64,000 bases of DNA from Azonexus sp. GTDB taxonomy: Bacteria; Pseudomonadota; Gammaproteobacteria; Burkholderiales; Rhodocyclaceae. Shown in pieces: positions 17,282-26,016 of the stretch. The DNA lies in contig JAGOBB010000002.1 of NCBI GenBank assembly GCA_017983615.1, positions 62,001-126,000 on the forward strand. The letters run 5' to 3'. The position numbers and the translations under genes were made by a program. The notes beneath the pieces were generated by a model. It was not told where the DNA came from. It made no database searches and saw only the letters and a list, made by a program, of their open reading frames with translations. How positions within the stretch are numbered: position 1 is the first letter of the stretch; every line of letters starts with the position of its first letter.

Positions 17282-18418
17282 ATGAACAGAATGCATCCGC
17301 TGACCCTGAGCTTCCACGATTCGGAAACGGAGCGGGCGTTCGTCCGTTACATGCTGCCCCGGTGGCGCGATCAGGGACGGGCGGCGATCATCGTCGGAAT
17401 CAGCATCTACCTGCTTTACGGTGCGCTGGACCACCTGTTTATTCCGGTCGAACAACTGTCCATGGTCTGGGCCATCCGCCTGTCTGCGGTGCTGTTCGCC
17501 GTGGGCGTGCTGGTGCTGACCTTCTCTCCGTGGTTCGAAAAGATCAACCAGATACCGCTCGCCCTGGTCGGGCTGGTTGCATCGCTGGGCCTGATCGCCA
17601 TTCTCTGGCACTTGCCGGCCGGGGGCAGCGCCTATTATTTTCCCGGCTTGATGCTGGCGGCTTTCTACACCTACGACCTGCTCGGCGTCCGCTTCATTCT
17701 GGCGCTGGCCGTCAATCTGCTGGTGCTGTTGCTCTACAACCTGCTGTTTGGCGGCCTGCGCGAGTATCCGCAAGCGATGCTGCTCAGCCAGAATTTCTTC
17801 ATGGTCTCGGCCAACCTGATCGGTGGCGCAGCCGGCTATCTGGTCGAGTACCAGCGCCGCAAGCTGTTCCTGCGCGAACTCCAGCTCGATGCCGAGCGGC
17901 GTCGGCATCTGCAGCGCTCGCTGCACGACCGCCTGACCGGCCTGCCTAACCGCGACTTGCTCAGTGACCGGATCAGCCAGGCGCTGGCCCTGGCGCGCCG
18001 GGATTCCGGCCGGCATGCCGGCCTGTTCGTCGATCTCGACGGCTTCAAGAACGTCAATGACCGGCATGGACACGATATCGGCGATATCGCCCTGCGCGAA
18101 GTCGCCCGCCGGCTCGCCGCCAACATGCGTGAGACGGACACCGTCTCGCGTCTCGGCGGCGACGAATTTTTCCTGCTTGTCCATGATGTGGGCTCTTGCG
18201 ACAGCGCCGCCCATCTTGCCGAGAAACTGATCGCGGTGATCGAACAGCCGATTGCCGGCCTGCCACCCGATCACCTGCTCAGCGCCAGCATCGGTATCTG
18301 CCTGTTCCCGCGCGAAAACGGGCCGAATACGCCGGAGGCGGTGATCCGCTGTGCCGACCTGGCAATGTATCGGGCCAAGGCCAGGGGCAAGCGCTGCTGC
18401 CACTTTTGGGAAGGCTGA
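17282..18418 (+). CDS. Membrane-bound GGDEF diguanylate cyclase
   Basis: A 378-residue protein with five or six N-terminal membrane spans (a MASE-like sensor, about residues 30-190). A GGDEF domain follows, with active site RLGGDEFFLL and I-site RETD five residues before it. It should make c-di-GMP in response to a membrane signal that I cannot identify. ATG 17282 is used; another ATG three codons later and a GTG at 17255 are possible. It is divergent from the DUF599 gene. Confidence 0.88.
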   Translation: MNRMHPLTLSFHDSETERAFVRYMLPRWRDQGRAAIIVGISIYLLYGALDHLFIPVEQLSMVWAIRLSAVLFAVGVLVLTFSPWFEKINQIPLALVGLVASLGLIAILWHLPAGGSAYYFPGLMLAAFYTYDLLGVRFILALAVNLLVLLLYNLLFGGLREYPQAMLLSQNFFMVSANLIGGAAGYLVEYQRRKLFLRELQLDAERRRHLQRSLHDRLTGLPNRDLLSDRISQALALARRDSGRHAGLFVDLDGFKNVNDRHGHDIGDIALREVARRLAANMRETDTVSRLGGDEFFLLVHDVGSCDSAAHLAEKLIAVIEQPIAGLPPDHLLSASIGICLFPRENGPNTPEAVIRCADLAMYRAKARGKRCCHFWEG

Positions 18419-18475
18419 AACGCCGGCGGGAAAACTCCTGTATCCTGCCAGCCTTTGAAATTCTGGAGAGCAGAC

Positions 18476-18790
18476 ATGGGACAAGCCAAGAACCGCGGTA
18501 CGCAGGCTGAGCGCGTTGCCCAGGCGCAAGCCAAGATCGAGGCGACACGGCCCGAAAAGCTGGTGTGCAATGGCTGCAACGCCGATGTGACGACCATCCA
18601 CCCGGTCAGCACGCGCGGCCTGCGCGGCATCGACGCCATCTGGGTCGGCCAGTGCGACTGCGGCCAGACGACCTTTGCCGCCTCGGGCGAGCCGCAGGCG
18701 GTCGATGCCTTTTTCTTCGCGCTCAGTGAAAACACCGAACTGACGCTGGGCAGCCAGAGCAAGGACGGGGCGCAGCATGACAAGGTCTGA
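18476..18790 (+). CDS. Small protein with a putative zinc-binding Cys set, unknown
   Basis: A 104-residue cytoplasmic protein I do not recognise. The start is firm: GGAG eight bases before ATG 18476. The N-terminus is basic and helical (GQAKNRGTQAERVAQAQ). CNGC near residue 32 and CDC near 62 look like a zinc ribbon holding four cysteines. No membrane segment or signal peptide is visible. It follows the diguanylate cyclase by 57 bases, and a copy of the dispersed repeat begins just after its stop. Confidence 0.7.
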   Translation: MGQAKNRGTQAERVAQAQAKIEATRPEKLVCNGCNADVTTIHPVSTRGLRGIDAIWVGQCDCGQTTFAASGEPQAVDAFFFALSENTELTLGSQSKDGAQHDKV

Positions 18791-18800
18791 GCGCCCGAGA

Positions 18801-18841
18801 ATTCTGATTTTGGCCGCTTTTTGGGCCGACCGTAGCATTTG
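18801..18841 (+). repeat. Dispersed uptake-signal-like repeat, copy D
   Basis: ATTTTGGCC, a T5 run, GGGCC and core GACCGTAGCATTTG, starting 11 bases after a stop codon. Among the best matches to the family consensus. Confidence 0.9.
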
Positions 18842-18929
18842 CCCGCGAAGCGCCGCCGCAGCCCGCTTGATTGCCTGCGGCGACCGGCGCAGACTGGACG
18901 CATCGTCCATCCGACCGGGGAGTACCGCC

Positions 18930-19175
18930 ATGACCGATGCGCAACTCAAGGAAGCCGTGCTGGCGCAATGGCCATTCTTCGGCGTCAGTTCACGCGGCGA
19001 CGTGTTCGCCCGTTATATCCCGTACGGGCCGGTATTTCGCTGGAACTGGAACCAGATGGTGCCGATGCCGGTACAGGGCGGCGACCTGGTCTGGCTGCTG
19101 CATGCGCTGGACGAAGAGGAAAACTCGCTGGGTGAAACTGGCGATGCCGCCCGGCGGGCCGGCCGGGGCAAATAG
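18930..19175 (+). CDS. Small hypothetical protein
   Basis: An 81-residue protein with no recognised domain. GGGGAG lies six bases before the ATG at 18930, which supports translation. The sequence is rich in aromatic residues in the middle (YIPYGPVFRWNWNQMVPMP) and ends in a charged tail. No signal peptide or membrane span. It converges on the DUF1415 gene with four bases between stops. Confidence 0.6.
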   Translation: MTDAQLKEAVLAQWPFFGVSSRGDVFARYIPYGPVFRWNWNQMVPMPVQGGDLVWLLHALDEEENSLGETGDAARRAGRGK

Positions 19176-19179
19176 CCGC

Positions 19180-19752
19180 TCAGCTTGTCCAGAGCTTCTG
19201 CCAGCCCGCGTGGCCGAGGCGCTCCATCGTCTCGATGTTGCGCTCGAAAATGTCCGCCGCGTCCGGAAAGGCCGCCACAGCGCGGTCGATGCTGCTTTCG
19301 CGCAGCAGGTGCAGGGTCGGGTAGGGCGAGCGATTGGTGAAATTGGCAATGTCGTCCGGCTCGCTGCCGGCGAATTCGTACTGCGGGTGCAGGCTGGCGA
19401 TCTGGAAGACGCCGTCGTAACCGAGGTTGCGGATCAGCGCATCGACTTCGCCGAGAAAAAAATGGAAGTCGAGAAAATCGGTCATCGCCAGTGGATGGAT
19501 CAGCAGCGTCGTATCCAGTTCGGCCGGATCGGTTGCAGCCAGTCGCTGCAACTCGCTCTCCAGCTCGGCCAGCAATTCGTCAGCCGTGCTGGCAGCGGTC
19601 AGTGCGTAGCGGATCTGCTTCTTGACGAAGACGCTCTTGGCAAAGGGGCAGAGGTTCAGCCCGATTACTGCCCGCTCCAGCCAGCGTTGTGTCTCGGCGA
19701 CGATACGTTCGCCGGCGGTGAGATCGGAAAAAACCTTGAGGACCGGGGGCAT
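19180..19752 (-). CDS. DUF1415 family protein
   Basis: A 190-residue cytoplasmic protein of unknown function matching DUF1415. Landmarks are ETQRWLERAVIGLNLCPFAK near the start, TTLLIHPLAMTDFLDF in the middle and NRSPYPTLHLLRESSIDRA near the end. It lies 14 bases after the stop of the upstream response-regulator gene and is probably co-transcribed with it. Confidence 0.88.
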   Translation of the reverse strand: MPPVLKVFSDLTAGERIVAETQRWLERAVIGLNLCPFAKSVFVKKQIRYALTAASTADELLAELESELQRLAATDPAELDTTLLIHPLAMTDFLDFHFFLGEVDALIRNLGYDGVFQIASLHPQYEFAGSEPDDIANFTNRSPYPTLHLLRESSIDRAVAAFPDAADIFERNIETMERLGHAGWQKLWTS

Positions 19753-19766
19753 GGCGGCGCGGCAGG

Positions 19767-20405
19767 CTATTCCGTTGCACCGGCAGCCGAAGGTTCGGCT
19801 CTGGGAACGGCCCGGCGCGGGACCAGGTTTTCGTCGAGCAGGCGCTCGATGCGGAAGAAGATTTCGTAGCGAGAGAAAGGCTTCTTCATGAAATCGTCGG
19901 CACCGATCCGGGTGCCGAAGAACTGCTCGACGGCCTGTTCATTGCCGCTCATCATGATGACCGGGATGTCGCGCAGCTGCGGATCGCGGCGGATGGCGCG
20001 GAGCGCCGCAAAGCCGTTCATTCCCGGCAGCACGATGTCGAGAAAGACCAGTTCCGGAAGATGTTCGCGCATCAGGGTCAGGCCCATTTCGGCATCCAGC
20101 GCCTCGATGGTCTCATAGCCGGCCGAGCGCAGGAATTTGCGTAACGCAGTCACAATGGTCCGCGAATCGTCGATGATCAGGACGCGGGTTCCCTCGCGGG
20201 CGTCAACACGTGCCCGCTGGCGGCGTTCGACGATGCCACCCACGGACTGCGGTGGTTCCGGAAGTGCGGGTTGTGGCTGGGGCGGGGCTTCAGGAGCGAG
20301 CAGCGCCTTGAGTTGATCGAACAATCCCACCATTTCCCCTTGTCGTATCGTTTGCCGAAATTGCTCGTGCGTGGCTTGATCGATGTGCTCCCATGTCAGG
20401 CGCAC
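19767..20405 (-). CDS. Single-domain response regulator with N-terminal extension
   Basis: A 212-residue protein. A receiver domain occupies about residues 74-195: the acidic pair is at D79/D80, the phosphorylation site at D123 in VFLDIVLPG, and the lysine in MKKPFS. The first 70 residues are Pro/Gln/Arg-rich and probably flexible. No output domain is attached. The start is uncertain: GTG 20405 or ATG 20333 (MVGLFDQLKALL), with neither having a strong ribosome binding site. No cognate kinase adjoins it. Confidence 0.85.
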   Translation of the reverse strand: MRLTWEHIDQATHEQFRQTIRQGEMVGLFDQLKALLAPEAPPQPQPALPEPPQSVGGIVERRQRARVDAREGTRVLIIDDSRTIVTALRKFLRSAGYETIEALDAEMGLTLMREHLPELVFLDIVLPGMNGFAALRAIRRDPQLRDIPVIMMSGNEQAVEQFFGTRIGADDFMKKPFSRYEIFFRIERLLDENLVPRRAVPRAEPSAAGATE

Positions 20406-20465
20406 TCGGTTGTCATTTGAATTCGCTGACCGTATTGTACGGGAAGCCGGGCCGGACGGGCTTTT

Positions 20466-21032
20466 CTAGCGCGTGCAATTTTTGTTTGCCGGTGGGCAAA
20501 AGATCGTGGTCGGGGCGCTGGGCACGGCCGGTTTTGCTTGGGGCTGAGGCTCGTGGTGCGGACGTGGCCGGTGGTGTGGCGGGCCGACGATGATCGGTAC
20601 ATAAACCGGCTGGGCATCGGCCGGCGTTTTGACGAGGGTACGGCATTCGGCTTCGAGCCGGACACGCTGCGTTGCTTCTAGTGCCTGCTGGTCGAGGCCG
20701 CGCAGGCAGGCGTCGGGGTCGCCGTAGTTTCGCGGTAACGGGCTGGCGGTCTGGCGCTGGATGGCCCGTTCCTGGCGTTCGGCGGCTTCGTCGGCACGTT
20801 GTGCAGCCTCGCGCTTGTCGACGTATTCCTTCATTCGCTCGACATCGCGTTCAGCCTGCTGGCGCGCGGCATCCGGTATTTTTTCGTCGGGCCGCACGGT
20901 GAGCGTTCCGCTGCCGGTCGGGCAGGGGGCGTTCGAAATCTCCAGCTTCCCGTTGGGCAAGCGGCATTTGTAGATTTCCGCCGATGCCGTAAGTGGCATG
21001 AGAAGGGCGACCAGCGGAACCCAGTATTTCAT
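20466..21032 (-). CDS. DUF4124 domain periplasmic protein
   Basis: A 188-residue secreted protein with signal peptide MKYWVPLVALLMPLTASA. A DUF4124 domain follows directly (EIYKCRLPNGKLEISNAPCP), then a charged helix (about residues 55-95) and a Pro/His-rich tail with two cysteines near the end. Function unknown. It lies just downstream of the larger response regulator on the same strand. Confidence 0.85.
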   Translation of the reverse strand: MKYWVPLVALLMPLTASAEIYKCRLPNGKLEISNAPCPTGSGTLTVRPDEKIPDAARQQAERDVERMKEYVDKREAAQRADEAAERQERAIQRQTASPLPRNYGDPDACLRGLDQQALEATQRVRLEAECRTLVKTPADAQPVYVPIIVGPPHHRPRPHHEPQPQAKPAVPSAPTTIFCPPANKNCTR

Positions 21033-21068
21033 GCCTTTCTCCCTCGCAAGGCGTGTGTGGCAATGCCC

Positions 21069-22232
21069 TCAGAACAGATCGACGTCGCCTTGCGACTCCG
21101 GTCCCCGGAGGGATCCGAGGACGGTGGCGAATTCGGTTTCGAACTGGCCGCGCGTGGACAGTAGTTCGAGTATTTGCTCAACCGATTGGTTCATGGTGTT
21201 GTTGATTGCGACTTCCTGGTCGGTGGTGGTGCCCAGCCAGGAGAAGGACTTTTCGATGTTTTCGACCAGTTCCTGTAGCAGCATGCGGGTATCGGCCAGC
21301 ATCTGGCGGTGTTGATCCTGCAGCGACTGAACGGCGCCGGAGGCGCCCATCAGAGCGATTTGCAACTGCTCGGCACGGGCCATGGACTCCTGGCGCATCT
21401 CGACGTTCTCGGCCAGCGCTTCGGCTGTTTCGGCCAGAACGGTGAGATTGTCGCGGAACGTGCTGGTCTTTTCCGGCGACTCGATCGGAACATTGGTGGC
21501 TATGATCGACACGTGGTCGCAATTGACAACCAGTTGCCGCTTGAACTGGAAGACGCGCCCCATGGTGGAAACCTTGGCCAGAACGTCTTTTTCGAGGCCG
21601 GTTGGTTCACCGTCGCTGCGGAAGTATTGGTCGCCGGTGCTGGTCCGAATGACGCCGTAGCATTGCATGTCCAGCATGCGGGCCGCGTCGGCCAGGCGTG
21701 CTGCGAGTTCGTAGAACGAGCGGCACTGAATACTGGTGCGCAGGAAGTTCAGCAAAATTCCCGTTTCGTCCACGGACGAGAGAAGATTCATCGCCATGTT
21801 CTGGAAAGAGTTTTTTTCCAGATGCAGGCGCCGCCAATTCAGGTGGGTCTGAATGGCGCGCGCGGTCTTTTTCAGGAACAGGTCTTGAGCCACCGGCTTG
21901 GTGACAATATCGTTGGCGCCGGCCTCAAACGCCTCAAGTTGTGATTCCAGCGAACTGTGCGAGGTCGCGAACATGATCGGGACATGACTGGATTCACGGA
22001 TGCGCCGGCATGTTTCGTAGCCGTCCAGGCCTGGCATTTCGATGTCGAGGACGATCAGGTCGGGTGATAGTTCGCCCAGAATCTGGAGCGCATCGGCACC
22101 GGATTCCGCTGTTTCAACCTCGTAGTCCCTGATCAGCATGTTCTGAAGCAAGATGCGGGTACTTGGGTCGTCGTCAACAACCAGTACCAATCCGGCCTTT
22201 TCATTGGTAACGATGTTTTTGTCCTGGCTCAT
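21069..22232 (-). CDS. Response regulator with long uncharacterised output region
   Basis: A 387-residue protein. The receiver domain covers about residues 14-135, with the acidic cluster VVDDD, phosphorylation site D63 in VLDIEMPG, and lysine in VTKPVA. A GAF-like region may follow (around SIQCRSFYELAARLADAARMLD). The last 120 residues are helical and Gln/Glu-rich, suggesting a coiled coil. There is no DNA-binding or enzymatic motif. The partner kinase is not adjacent. Confidence 0.85.
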   Translation of the reverse strand: MSQDKNIVTNEKAGLVLVVDDDPSTRILLQNMLIRDYEVETAESGADALQILGELSPDLIVLDIEMPGLDGYETCRRIRESSHVPIMFATSHSSLESQLEAFEAGANDIVTKPVAQDLFLKKTARAIQTHLNWRRLHLEKNSFQNMAMNLLSSVDETGILLNFLRTSIQCRSFYELAARLADAARMLDMQCYGVIRTSTGDQYFRSDGEPTGLEKDVLAKVSTMGRVFQFKRQLVVNCDHVSIIATNVPIESPEKTSTFRDNLTVLAETAEALAENVEMRQESMARAEQLQIALMGASGAVQSLQDQHRQMLADTRMLLQELVENIEKSFSWLGTTTDQEVAINNTMNQSVEQILELLSTRGQFETEFATVLGSLRGPESQGDVDLF

Positions 22233-22324
22233 GGCAAATTCTTGGCCTGTGCGTGGTTTGAGTTCGAAGTTTCAAATTTACCAAAATAGGCAAGTTTCGG
22301 GATCACATTTTTCTGCTGTTCAAC

Positions 22325-22352
22325 AAAAAAGCGCCCCGTGGAGCGCTTTTTT
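22325..22352. terminator. Bidirectional-looking terminator after cysN
   Basis: AAAAAAGCGC and GCGCTTTTTTT flank a CCCGTGGA loop. It lies 16 bases after the cysN stop on the minus strand and also ends in a T-run on the plus strand. Confidence 0.88.
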
Positions 22353-22367
22353 TGATGACGGACAGAG

Positions 22368-23636
22368 TCAGAGGATCATCCCGGCGCCGACGGTGTTGTT
22401 GTTGCTTTCGTCGATGACGATGAAGGCGCCGGTGCCGCGGTTTTCCAGGTAAGGGTCGGCGAACAGCGGCTGGGCCAGCTTGAAATTGACAACCGCGATG
22501 TCGTTCATCGCCAGTTTTTCGGCCGGCAGGTTTTCCAGCGTGTTGACGTCCAGACGATGGTCGATGCCGGTCAGCTTGGCCTTGGAGTCGCGTGTCGTGT
22601 GGCGGATCAGGTAGGTGCGGGCGCGGTCGAGCGGGGTTTCCGACAGCCAGCAGACGGTGGCGCGGATTTCCTTGACGGCCGCCGGGACTTCGCTCGACTT
22701 GACGATCATGTCGCCGCGCGACGTGTCGATTTCGTCGGCCAGAAGGATGGTCACGGACTGCTCGGTGATCGCTTCCGGAATGTCGACACCGCCGATCTGG
22801 ATGGCCTTGACCGTGGAGGTCAGTCCGTTCGGCAGCACGGTCACGGCATCGCCGACCTTCAGCGTACCGGCTTCGACACGGCCCATGAAGCCGCGGTAAT
22901 CGTGCAGATCAGGGTTGGCCGAATCCTGCGGGCGGCAGACGTATTGCACCGGGAAACGGAACTTCTCGGTGTGCTCGGTGTGGGCGGCCGGCGCCACTTC
23001 CAGCATCTCGAGCAGGGTTGGGCCGTCATACCAGTTCAGGCTGTCGCCGCGGTCGACGATCATGTCGCCATTCAGCGCCGACAGGGGAATGAAGCGGATG
23101 TCCTCGATGCCGACCTTGGCGGCGAATTCGAGGTATTCGGCCTTGATCTTCTCGTAGGTTTCCTGCGAGTAATCGACCAGATCCATCTTGTTGATGGCGA
23201 CGATCAGGTGCGGGATGCCGACCAGCGCGGCCAGCTTGGAGTGGCGGCGGGTTTGGGTCAGGACGCCCTTGCGGGCGTCGATCAGGATGATGGCGAGGTT
23301 GGCGGTCGAGGCGGCGGTGACCATGTTGCGGGTGTATTGCTCGTGGCCCGGGGCGTCGGCGATGATGTACTTGCGCGTGCCGGTCGAGAAGTAGCGGTAG
23401 GCAACGTCGATGGTAATCCCCTGTTCGCGCTCGGCCTGCAAGCCGTCGGTGAGCAGCGACAGGTCGACGGCACCGAGGCCGCGCTTTTCCGAGGTGCGGG
23501 CGATGGCGCTCAGGGTGTCGGCCAGGATGGTCTTGGTGTCGAACAGCAGGCGGCCGATCAGGGTGCTCTTGCCGTCATCGACGCTCCCGCAGGTCAAGAA
23601 GCGCAGCAGGCCGTGGTCTTCAACTTGGGCGGTCAT
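22368..23636 (-). CDS. cysN: Sulfate adenylyltransferase large subunit (GTPase) CysN
   Basis: A 422-residue EF-Tu-like GTPase that drives sulfate activation to APS by CysD. P-loop GSVDDGKST near residues 17-25, DAPGHEQYTRNM (G3) and NKMDLV (G4) are present, followed by two beta-barrel domains. There is no CysC kinase domain; the protein ends at the third domain. That fits the APS reductase encoded at 52.5 kb, which needs no PAPS. It overlaps the cysD stop by one base (TGATG). Confidence 0.97.
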   Translation of the reverse strand: MTAQVEDHGLLRFLTCGSVDDGKSTLIGRLLFDTKTILADTLSAIARTSEKRGLGAVDLSLLTDGLQAEREQGITIDVAYRYFSTGTRKYIIADAPGHEQYTRNMVTAASTANLAIILIDARKGVLTQTRRHSKLAALVGIPHLIVAINKMDLVDYSQETYEKIKAEYLEFAAKVGIEDIRFIPLSALNGDMIVDRGDSLNWYDGPTLLEMLEVAPAAHTEHTEKFRFPVQYVCRPQDSANPDLHDYRGFMGRVEAGTLKVGDAVTVLPNGLTSTVKAIQIGGVDIPEAITEQSVTILLADEIDTSRGDMIVKSSEVPAAVKEIRATVCWLSETPLDRARTYLIRHTTRDSKAKLTGIDHRLDVNTLENLPAEKLAMNDIAVVNFKLAQPLFADPYLENRGTGAFIVIDESNNNTVGAGMIL

Positions 23637-24565
23637 CAGAAGTAACCCTCTTTCTTGCGTTGTTCCATGGAGGCGTCGCTGGTCTGGTCGTCCAGGCGGG
23701 TAGCGCCGCGCTCGGTGATGGTGGTGGTGGCGGTTTCGAGAACGATCTTTTCGACAGTGTCGGCATCCGATTCGACCGGTGCCGTACAGGAAATGTCGCC
23801 CACCGTGCGGAAACGCACCTGCAGGTTGATGATCTCTTCACCAGCCCGGGACGGATTGGCCAATTCGCCGCTGACCAGCGGTACATCGACCGGCACGATG
23901 GCGCCCTGGCGCATGACGACCGGGCGGGTGTGGGCGAAGTAGATCGACGGCAGTTCGAGGCCTTCGCGCTCGATGTATTGCCAGACGTCCATTTCCGTCC
24001 AGTTCGAGATCGGGAAGGCGCGGATGTTCTCGCCCTTGTGGCTGCGGGCGTTGTACAGGCTCCACAGTTCCGGACGCTGGTTCTTCGGGTCCCACTGACC
24101 GAATTCGTCGCGGAAGCTGAAAATGCGTTCCTTGGCGCGGGCCTTTTCCTCGTCCCGGCGGGCGCCGCCGATGCAGCAGTCGAAGCCGAATTCCTCGATG
24201 GCTTCGAGCAGGGTGACCGACTGGTGCTTGTTGCGCGATTCACCTTCATGCTTCAGCACCACGGTGCCGCGCTTCATCGAATCTTCGACGGAGCGGACAA
24301 TCAGGCGCTCGCCGAGTTCTGCGGCGCGCTTGTCGCGGAAGGCAACGACTTCCTGGTAGTTGTGGCCGGTGTCGATGTGCATCAGCGGGAAGGGGAACTT
24401 GCCAGGGCGGAAGGCCTTTTCGGCGATACGCAGCATGCAGATCGAGTCCTTGCCGCCAGAGAAAAGCAGCACTGGGTTGGAACACTGGCCGGCCACTTCG
24501 CGCATGATGTGGATGGCTTCGGCTTCGAGCCAGTCGAGATGAGACAAGGTAGAGCTTTGGGTCAT
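23636..24565 (-). CDS. cysD: Sulfate adenylyltransferase small subunit CysD
   Basis: A 309-residue PP-loop ATPase that adenylylates sulfate with CysN. The PP-loop SGGKDS is at residues 36-41, and the C-terminal part carries the usual CRRDEEKARAKER-like segment (GGARRDEEKARAKERIFSF). Transcription comes from the 199-base spacer shared with the divergent sodC. That spacer is AT-rich around 24615-24670, a plausible place for CysB control, though I cannot define a box. Confidence 0.97.
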   Translation of the reverse strand: MTQSSTLSHLDWLEAEAIHIMREVAGQCSNPVLLFSGGKDSICMLRIAEKAFRPGKFPFPLMHIDTGHNYQEVVAFRDKRAAELGERLIVRSVEDSMKRGTVVLKHEGESRNKHQSVTLLEAIEEFGFDCCIGGARRDEEKARAKERIFSFRDEFGQWDPKNQRPELWSLYNARSHKGENIRAFPISNWTEMDVWQYIEREGLELPSIYFAHTRPVVMRQGAIVPVDVPLVSGELANPSRAGEEIINLQVRFRTVGDISCTAPVESDADTVEKIVLETATTTITERGATRLDDQTSDASMEQRKKEGYF

Positions 24566-24763
24566 TGCAGGGTAATCCGCGGGGATTGTCGAATGGGCGC
24601 CATTGTAGCAAGGGCTTAATATTGTTTTAAGAACAAGTGCGCATCTTGTTATTTCGGATCGTTATAAAGATGTGCGTCGAGTGCTTGAACGTTCGGCAGC
24701 GGATGGGGTCCATTGGCTACCCCATCAGCATTTTTACACGAATCATCTTTTCGGGAGAACGCC

Positions 24764-25282
24764 ATGTTGCCACGTACTGCCTTCGTTTTCAGTGCCCTCT
24801 CTGCCATCGTTCTCGGCGGCTGCGCTACCTCTGCGATGGGGCCGTCGGCCAGCGCGGACCTGCAGGCCCGCTCCGGGAGTGCGGTGGCCGGCAAGGTCAG
24901 CTTTTCCGAAGCCAATGGCCACCTGCGCGTTGAGGCCATGGTGTCGGGGCTGACGCCAGGTGAGCACGGTTTCCACGTCCATGAAGCGGGCGATTGCAGC
25001 GCCCCGGATGCGAGCAGCGCGAAGGGGCATTTCAACCCTATGGGCAAGGCACACGGCCATCACGCCAGCGAGGAACGGCACGGCGGGGACATGCCGAACC
25101 TGGTTGCCAACGCCCAAGGCGAGGCCAAATACAGCGCCGAAGTCGCCGGCCTCAGTCTCAACGGCCCAACCGGCATCGTTGGTCGCAGCGTCGTGATCCA
25201 CGCCGATCCTGACGACTACAAGTCGCAACCGGCCGGCAATTCAGGCAAGCGGGTTGCCTGCGGGGTGATCGCGGCCCGCTGA
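24764..25282 (+). CDS. sodC: Cu/Zn superoxide dismutase, lipoprotein form
   Basis: A 172-residue periplasmic superoxide dismutase. The N-terminus ends in a lipobox (VLGGC, Cys at about residue 20), so it should be anchored in a membrane. Metal ligands are in place: GFHVHEAGDC, GHFNP, the Zn loop with HGHH and HGGDMPNL, and VVIHADPDDY with the second disulfide Cys in RVACGVI. GGGAG before ATG 24764 fixes the start. It is divergent from cysD. Confidence 0.95.
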   Translation: MLPRTAFVFSALSAIVLGGCATSAMGPSASADLQARSGSAVAGKVSFSEANGHLRVEAMVSGLTPGEHGFHVHEAGDCSAPDASSAKGHFNPMGKAHGHHASEERHGGDMPNLVANAQGEAKYSAEVAGLSLNGPTGIVGRSVVIHADPDDYKSQPAGNSGKRVACGVIAAR

Positions 25283-25500
25283 TTTACAAGCTGGCGAGCA
25301 TGATCTGTTTGTTTTGAACCGGGAAATGTGTCGAAAATGCTTACACATCTCAAAATGCAAGAATCAGCTGGCCTTGATCTAGCAGGCTTTGTGAGTCTAG
25401 GCATTCTGTTTGCTTTGTGTTCGTATCAACTACAACAGTTTTTATAAGCCTCCTGAGGGCAACTACACAGGAGGATGCCGAGTTCAAAGCGAGGAAAAAT

Positions 25501-25842
25501 ATGACGGAACAAGCGACTCCCGGCGACAAGGGACTCAGAATCCTGCTCGAGGCCCTGACCACCATTTCCTATCTGAAGGGTGATGAAGGGAGAGCTTCCG
25601 CCATCGCCGAATACGCGCTGGACCTCTATGAGAAAGCCATGCGGGATGCCGAGGCTTTTGAAGGCGAGGCCGAGATTCCGTATTTGCCCGGTCTTTGTCC
25701 GGAGCAGCGCAATCACAACTCGCGCCGGCGAGTCGACAGGCGGCACATGAATGGCACCCCGCCGGCCGGCGAGATCGAGCGACGGATCAATGCCGAGCGC
25801 CGGATGAATCCGGATCGTCGGTGCAATCCGTCACACCACTAA
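25501..25842 (+). CDS. Hypothetical protein with Arg-rich C-terminus
   Basis: A 113-residue protein I do not recognise. GAGG eight bases before ATG 25501 supports the start. The first half is a helical, acidic domain (LLEALTTISYLKGDEGRASAIAEYALDLYEKA). The second half is basic, with repeated RR spacing (NSRRRVDRRH, IERRINAERRMN, PDRRCN). Such a tail could bind nucleic acid or nucleotides; that is a guess. It lies 218 bases after sodC, with no clear feature between them. Confidence 0.6.
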   Translation: MTEQATPGDKGLRILLEALTTISYLKGDEGRASAIAEYALDLYEKAMRDAEAFEGEAEIPYLPGLCPEQRNHNSRRRVDRRHMNGTPPAGEIERRINAERRMNPDRRCNPSHH

Positions 25843-25855
25843 ACGGCGCGGCCAC

Positions 25856-25979
25856 AAATTCAAATTTGCTTTTTTTTCGGGGCGACCGCGCCCCGCAGGA
25901 ATCCACAGCGACGCGCCAGCTAAGCGGGCCGTCTGGCTGTGCAGGGGCTTCATCAGTCCCCTTGGGGGATAGCATTTGG
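25856..25979 (+). repeat. Dispersed uptake-signal-like repeat, copy E (split)
   Basis: The A/T tracts (AAATTCAAATTTG, T8) and GGGGCGACCG lie at 25856-25888. The rest of the core, TAGCATTTGG, is at 25970-25979, separated by 81 unrelated bases. It starts 13 bases after a stop codon. The second half is short, so its assignment is less certain. Confidence 0.5.
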
Positions 25980-25981
25980 TC

Positions 25982-26004
25982 CCGGCGACCGCAGTGGTCG
26001 CCGG
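25982..26004 (-). other. Strong hairpin after the cytochrome cluster
   Basis: A 9-bp perfect stem CCGGCGACC/GGTCGCCGG with a GCAGT loop, 12 bases beyond the stop of the last cytochrome gene. It has no T-run, so it is a transcript-end or stability hairpin rather than a clear intrinsic terminator. Confidence 0.5.
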
Positions 26005-26016
26005 AAACGGGTTCTA

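Noticed and set aside
21655-21663. CCGTAGCAT core of the dispersed repeat inside a response regulator gene
   Set aside because: No A/T tracts beside it and opposite gene orientation; treated as a chance or decayed match.
22557-23645. Long open frame on the plus strand opposite cysN
   Set aside because: cysN is certain from its GTPase motifs; the antisense frame has no ribosome binding site or recognisable domain.
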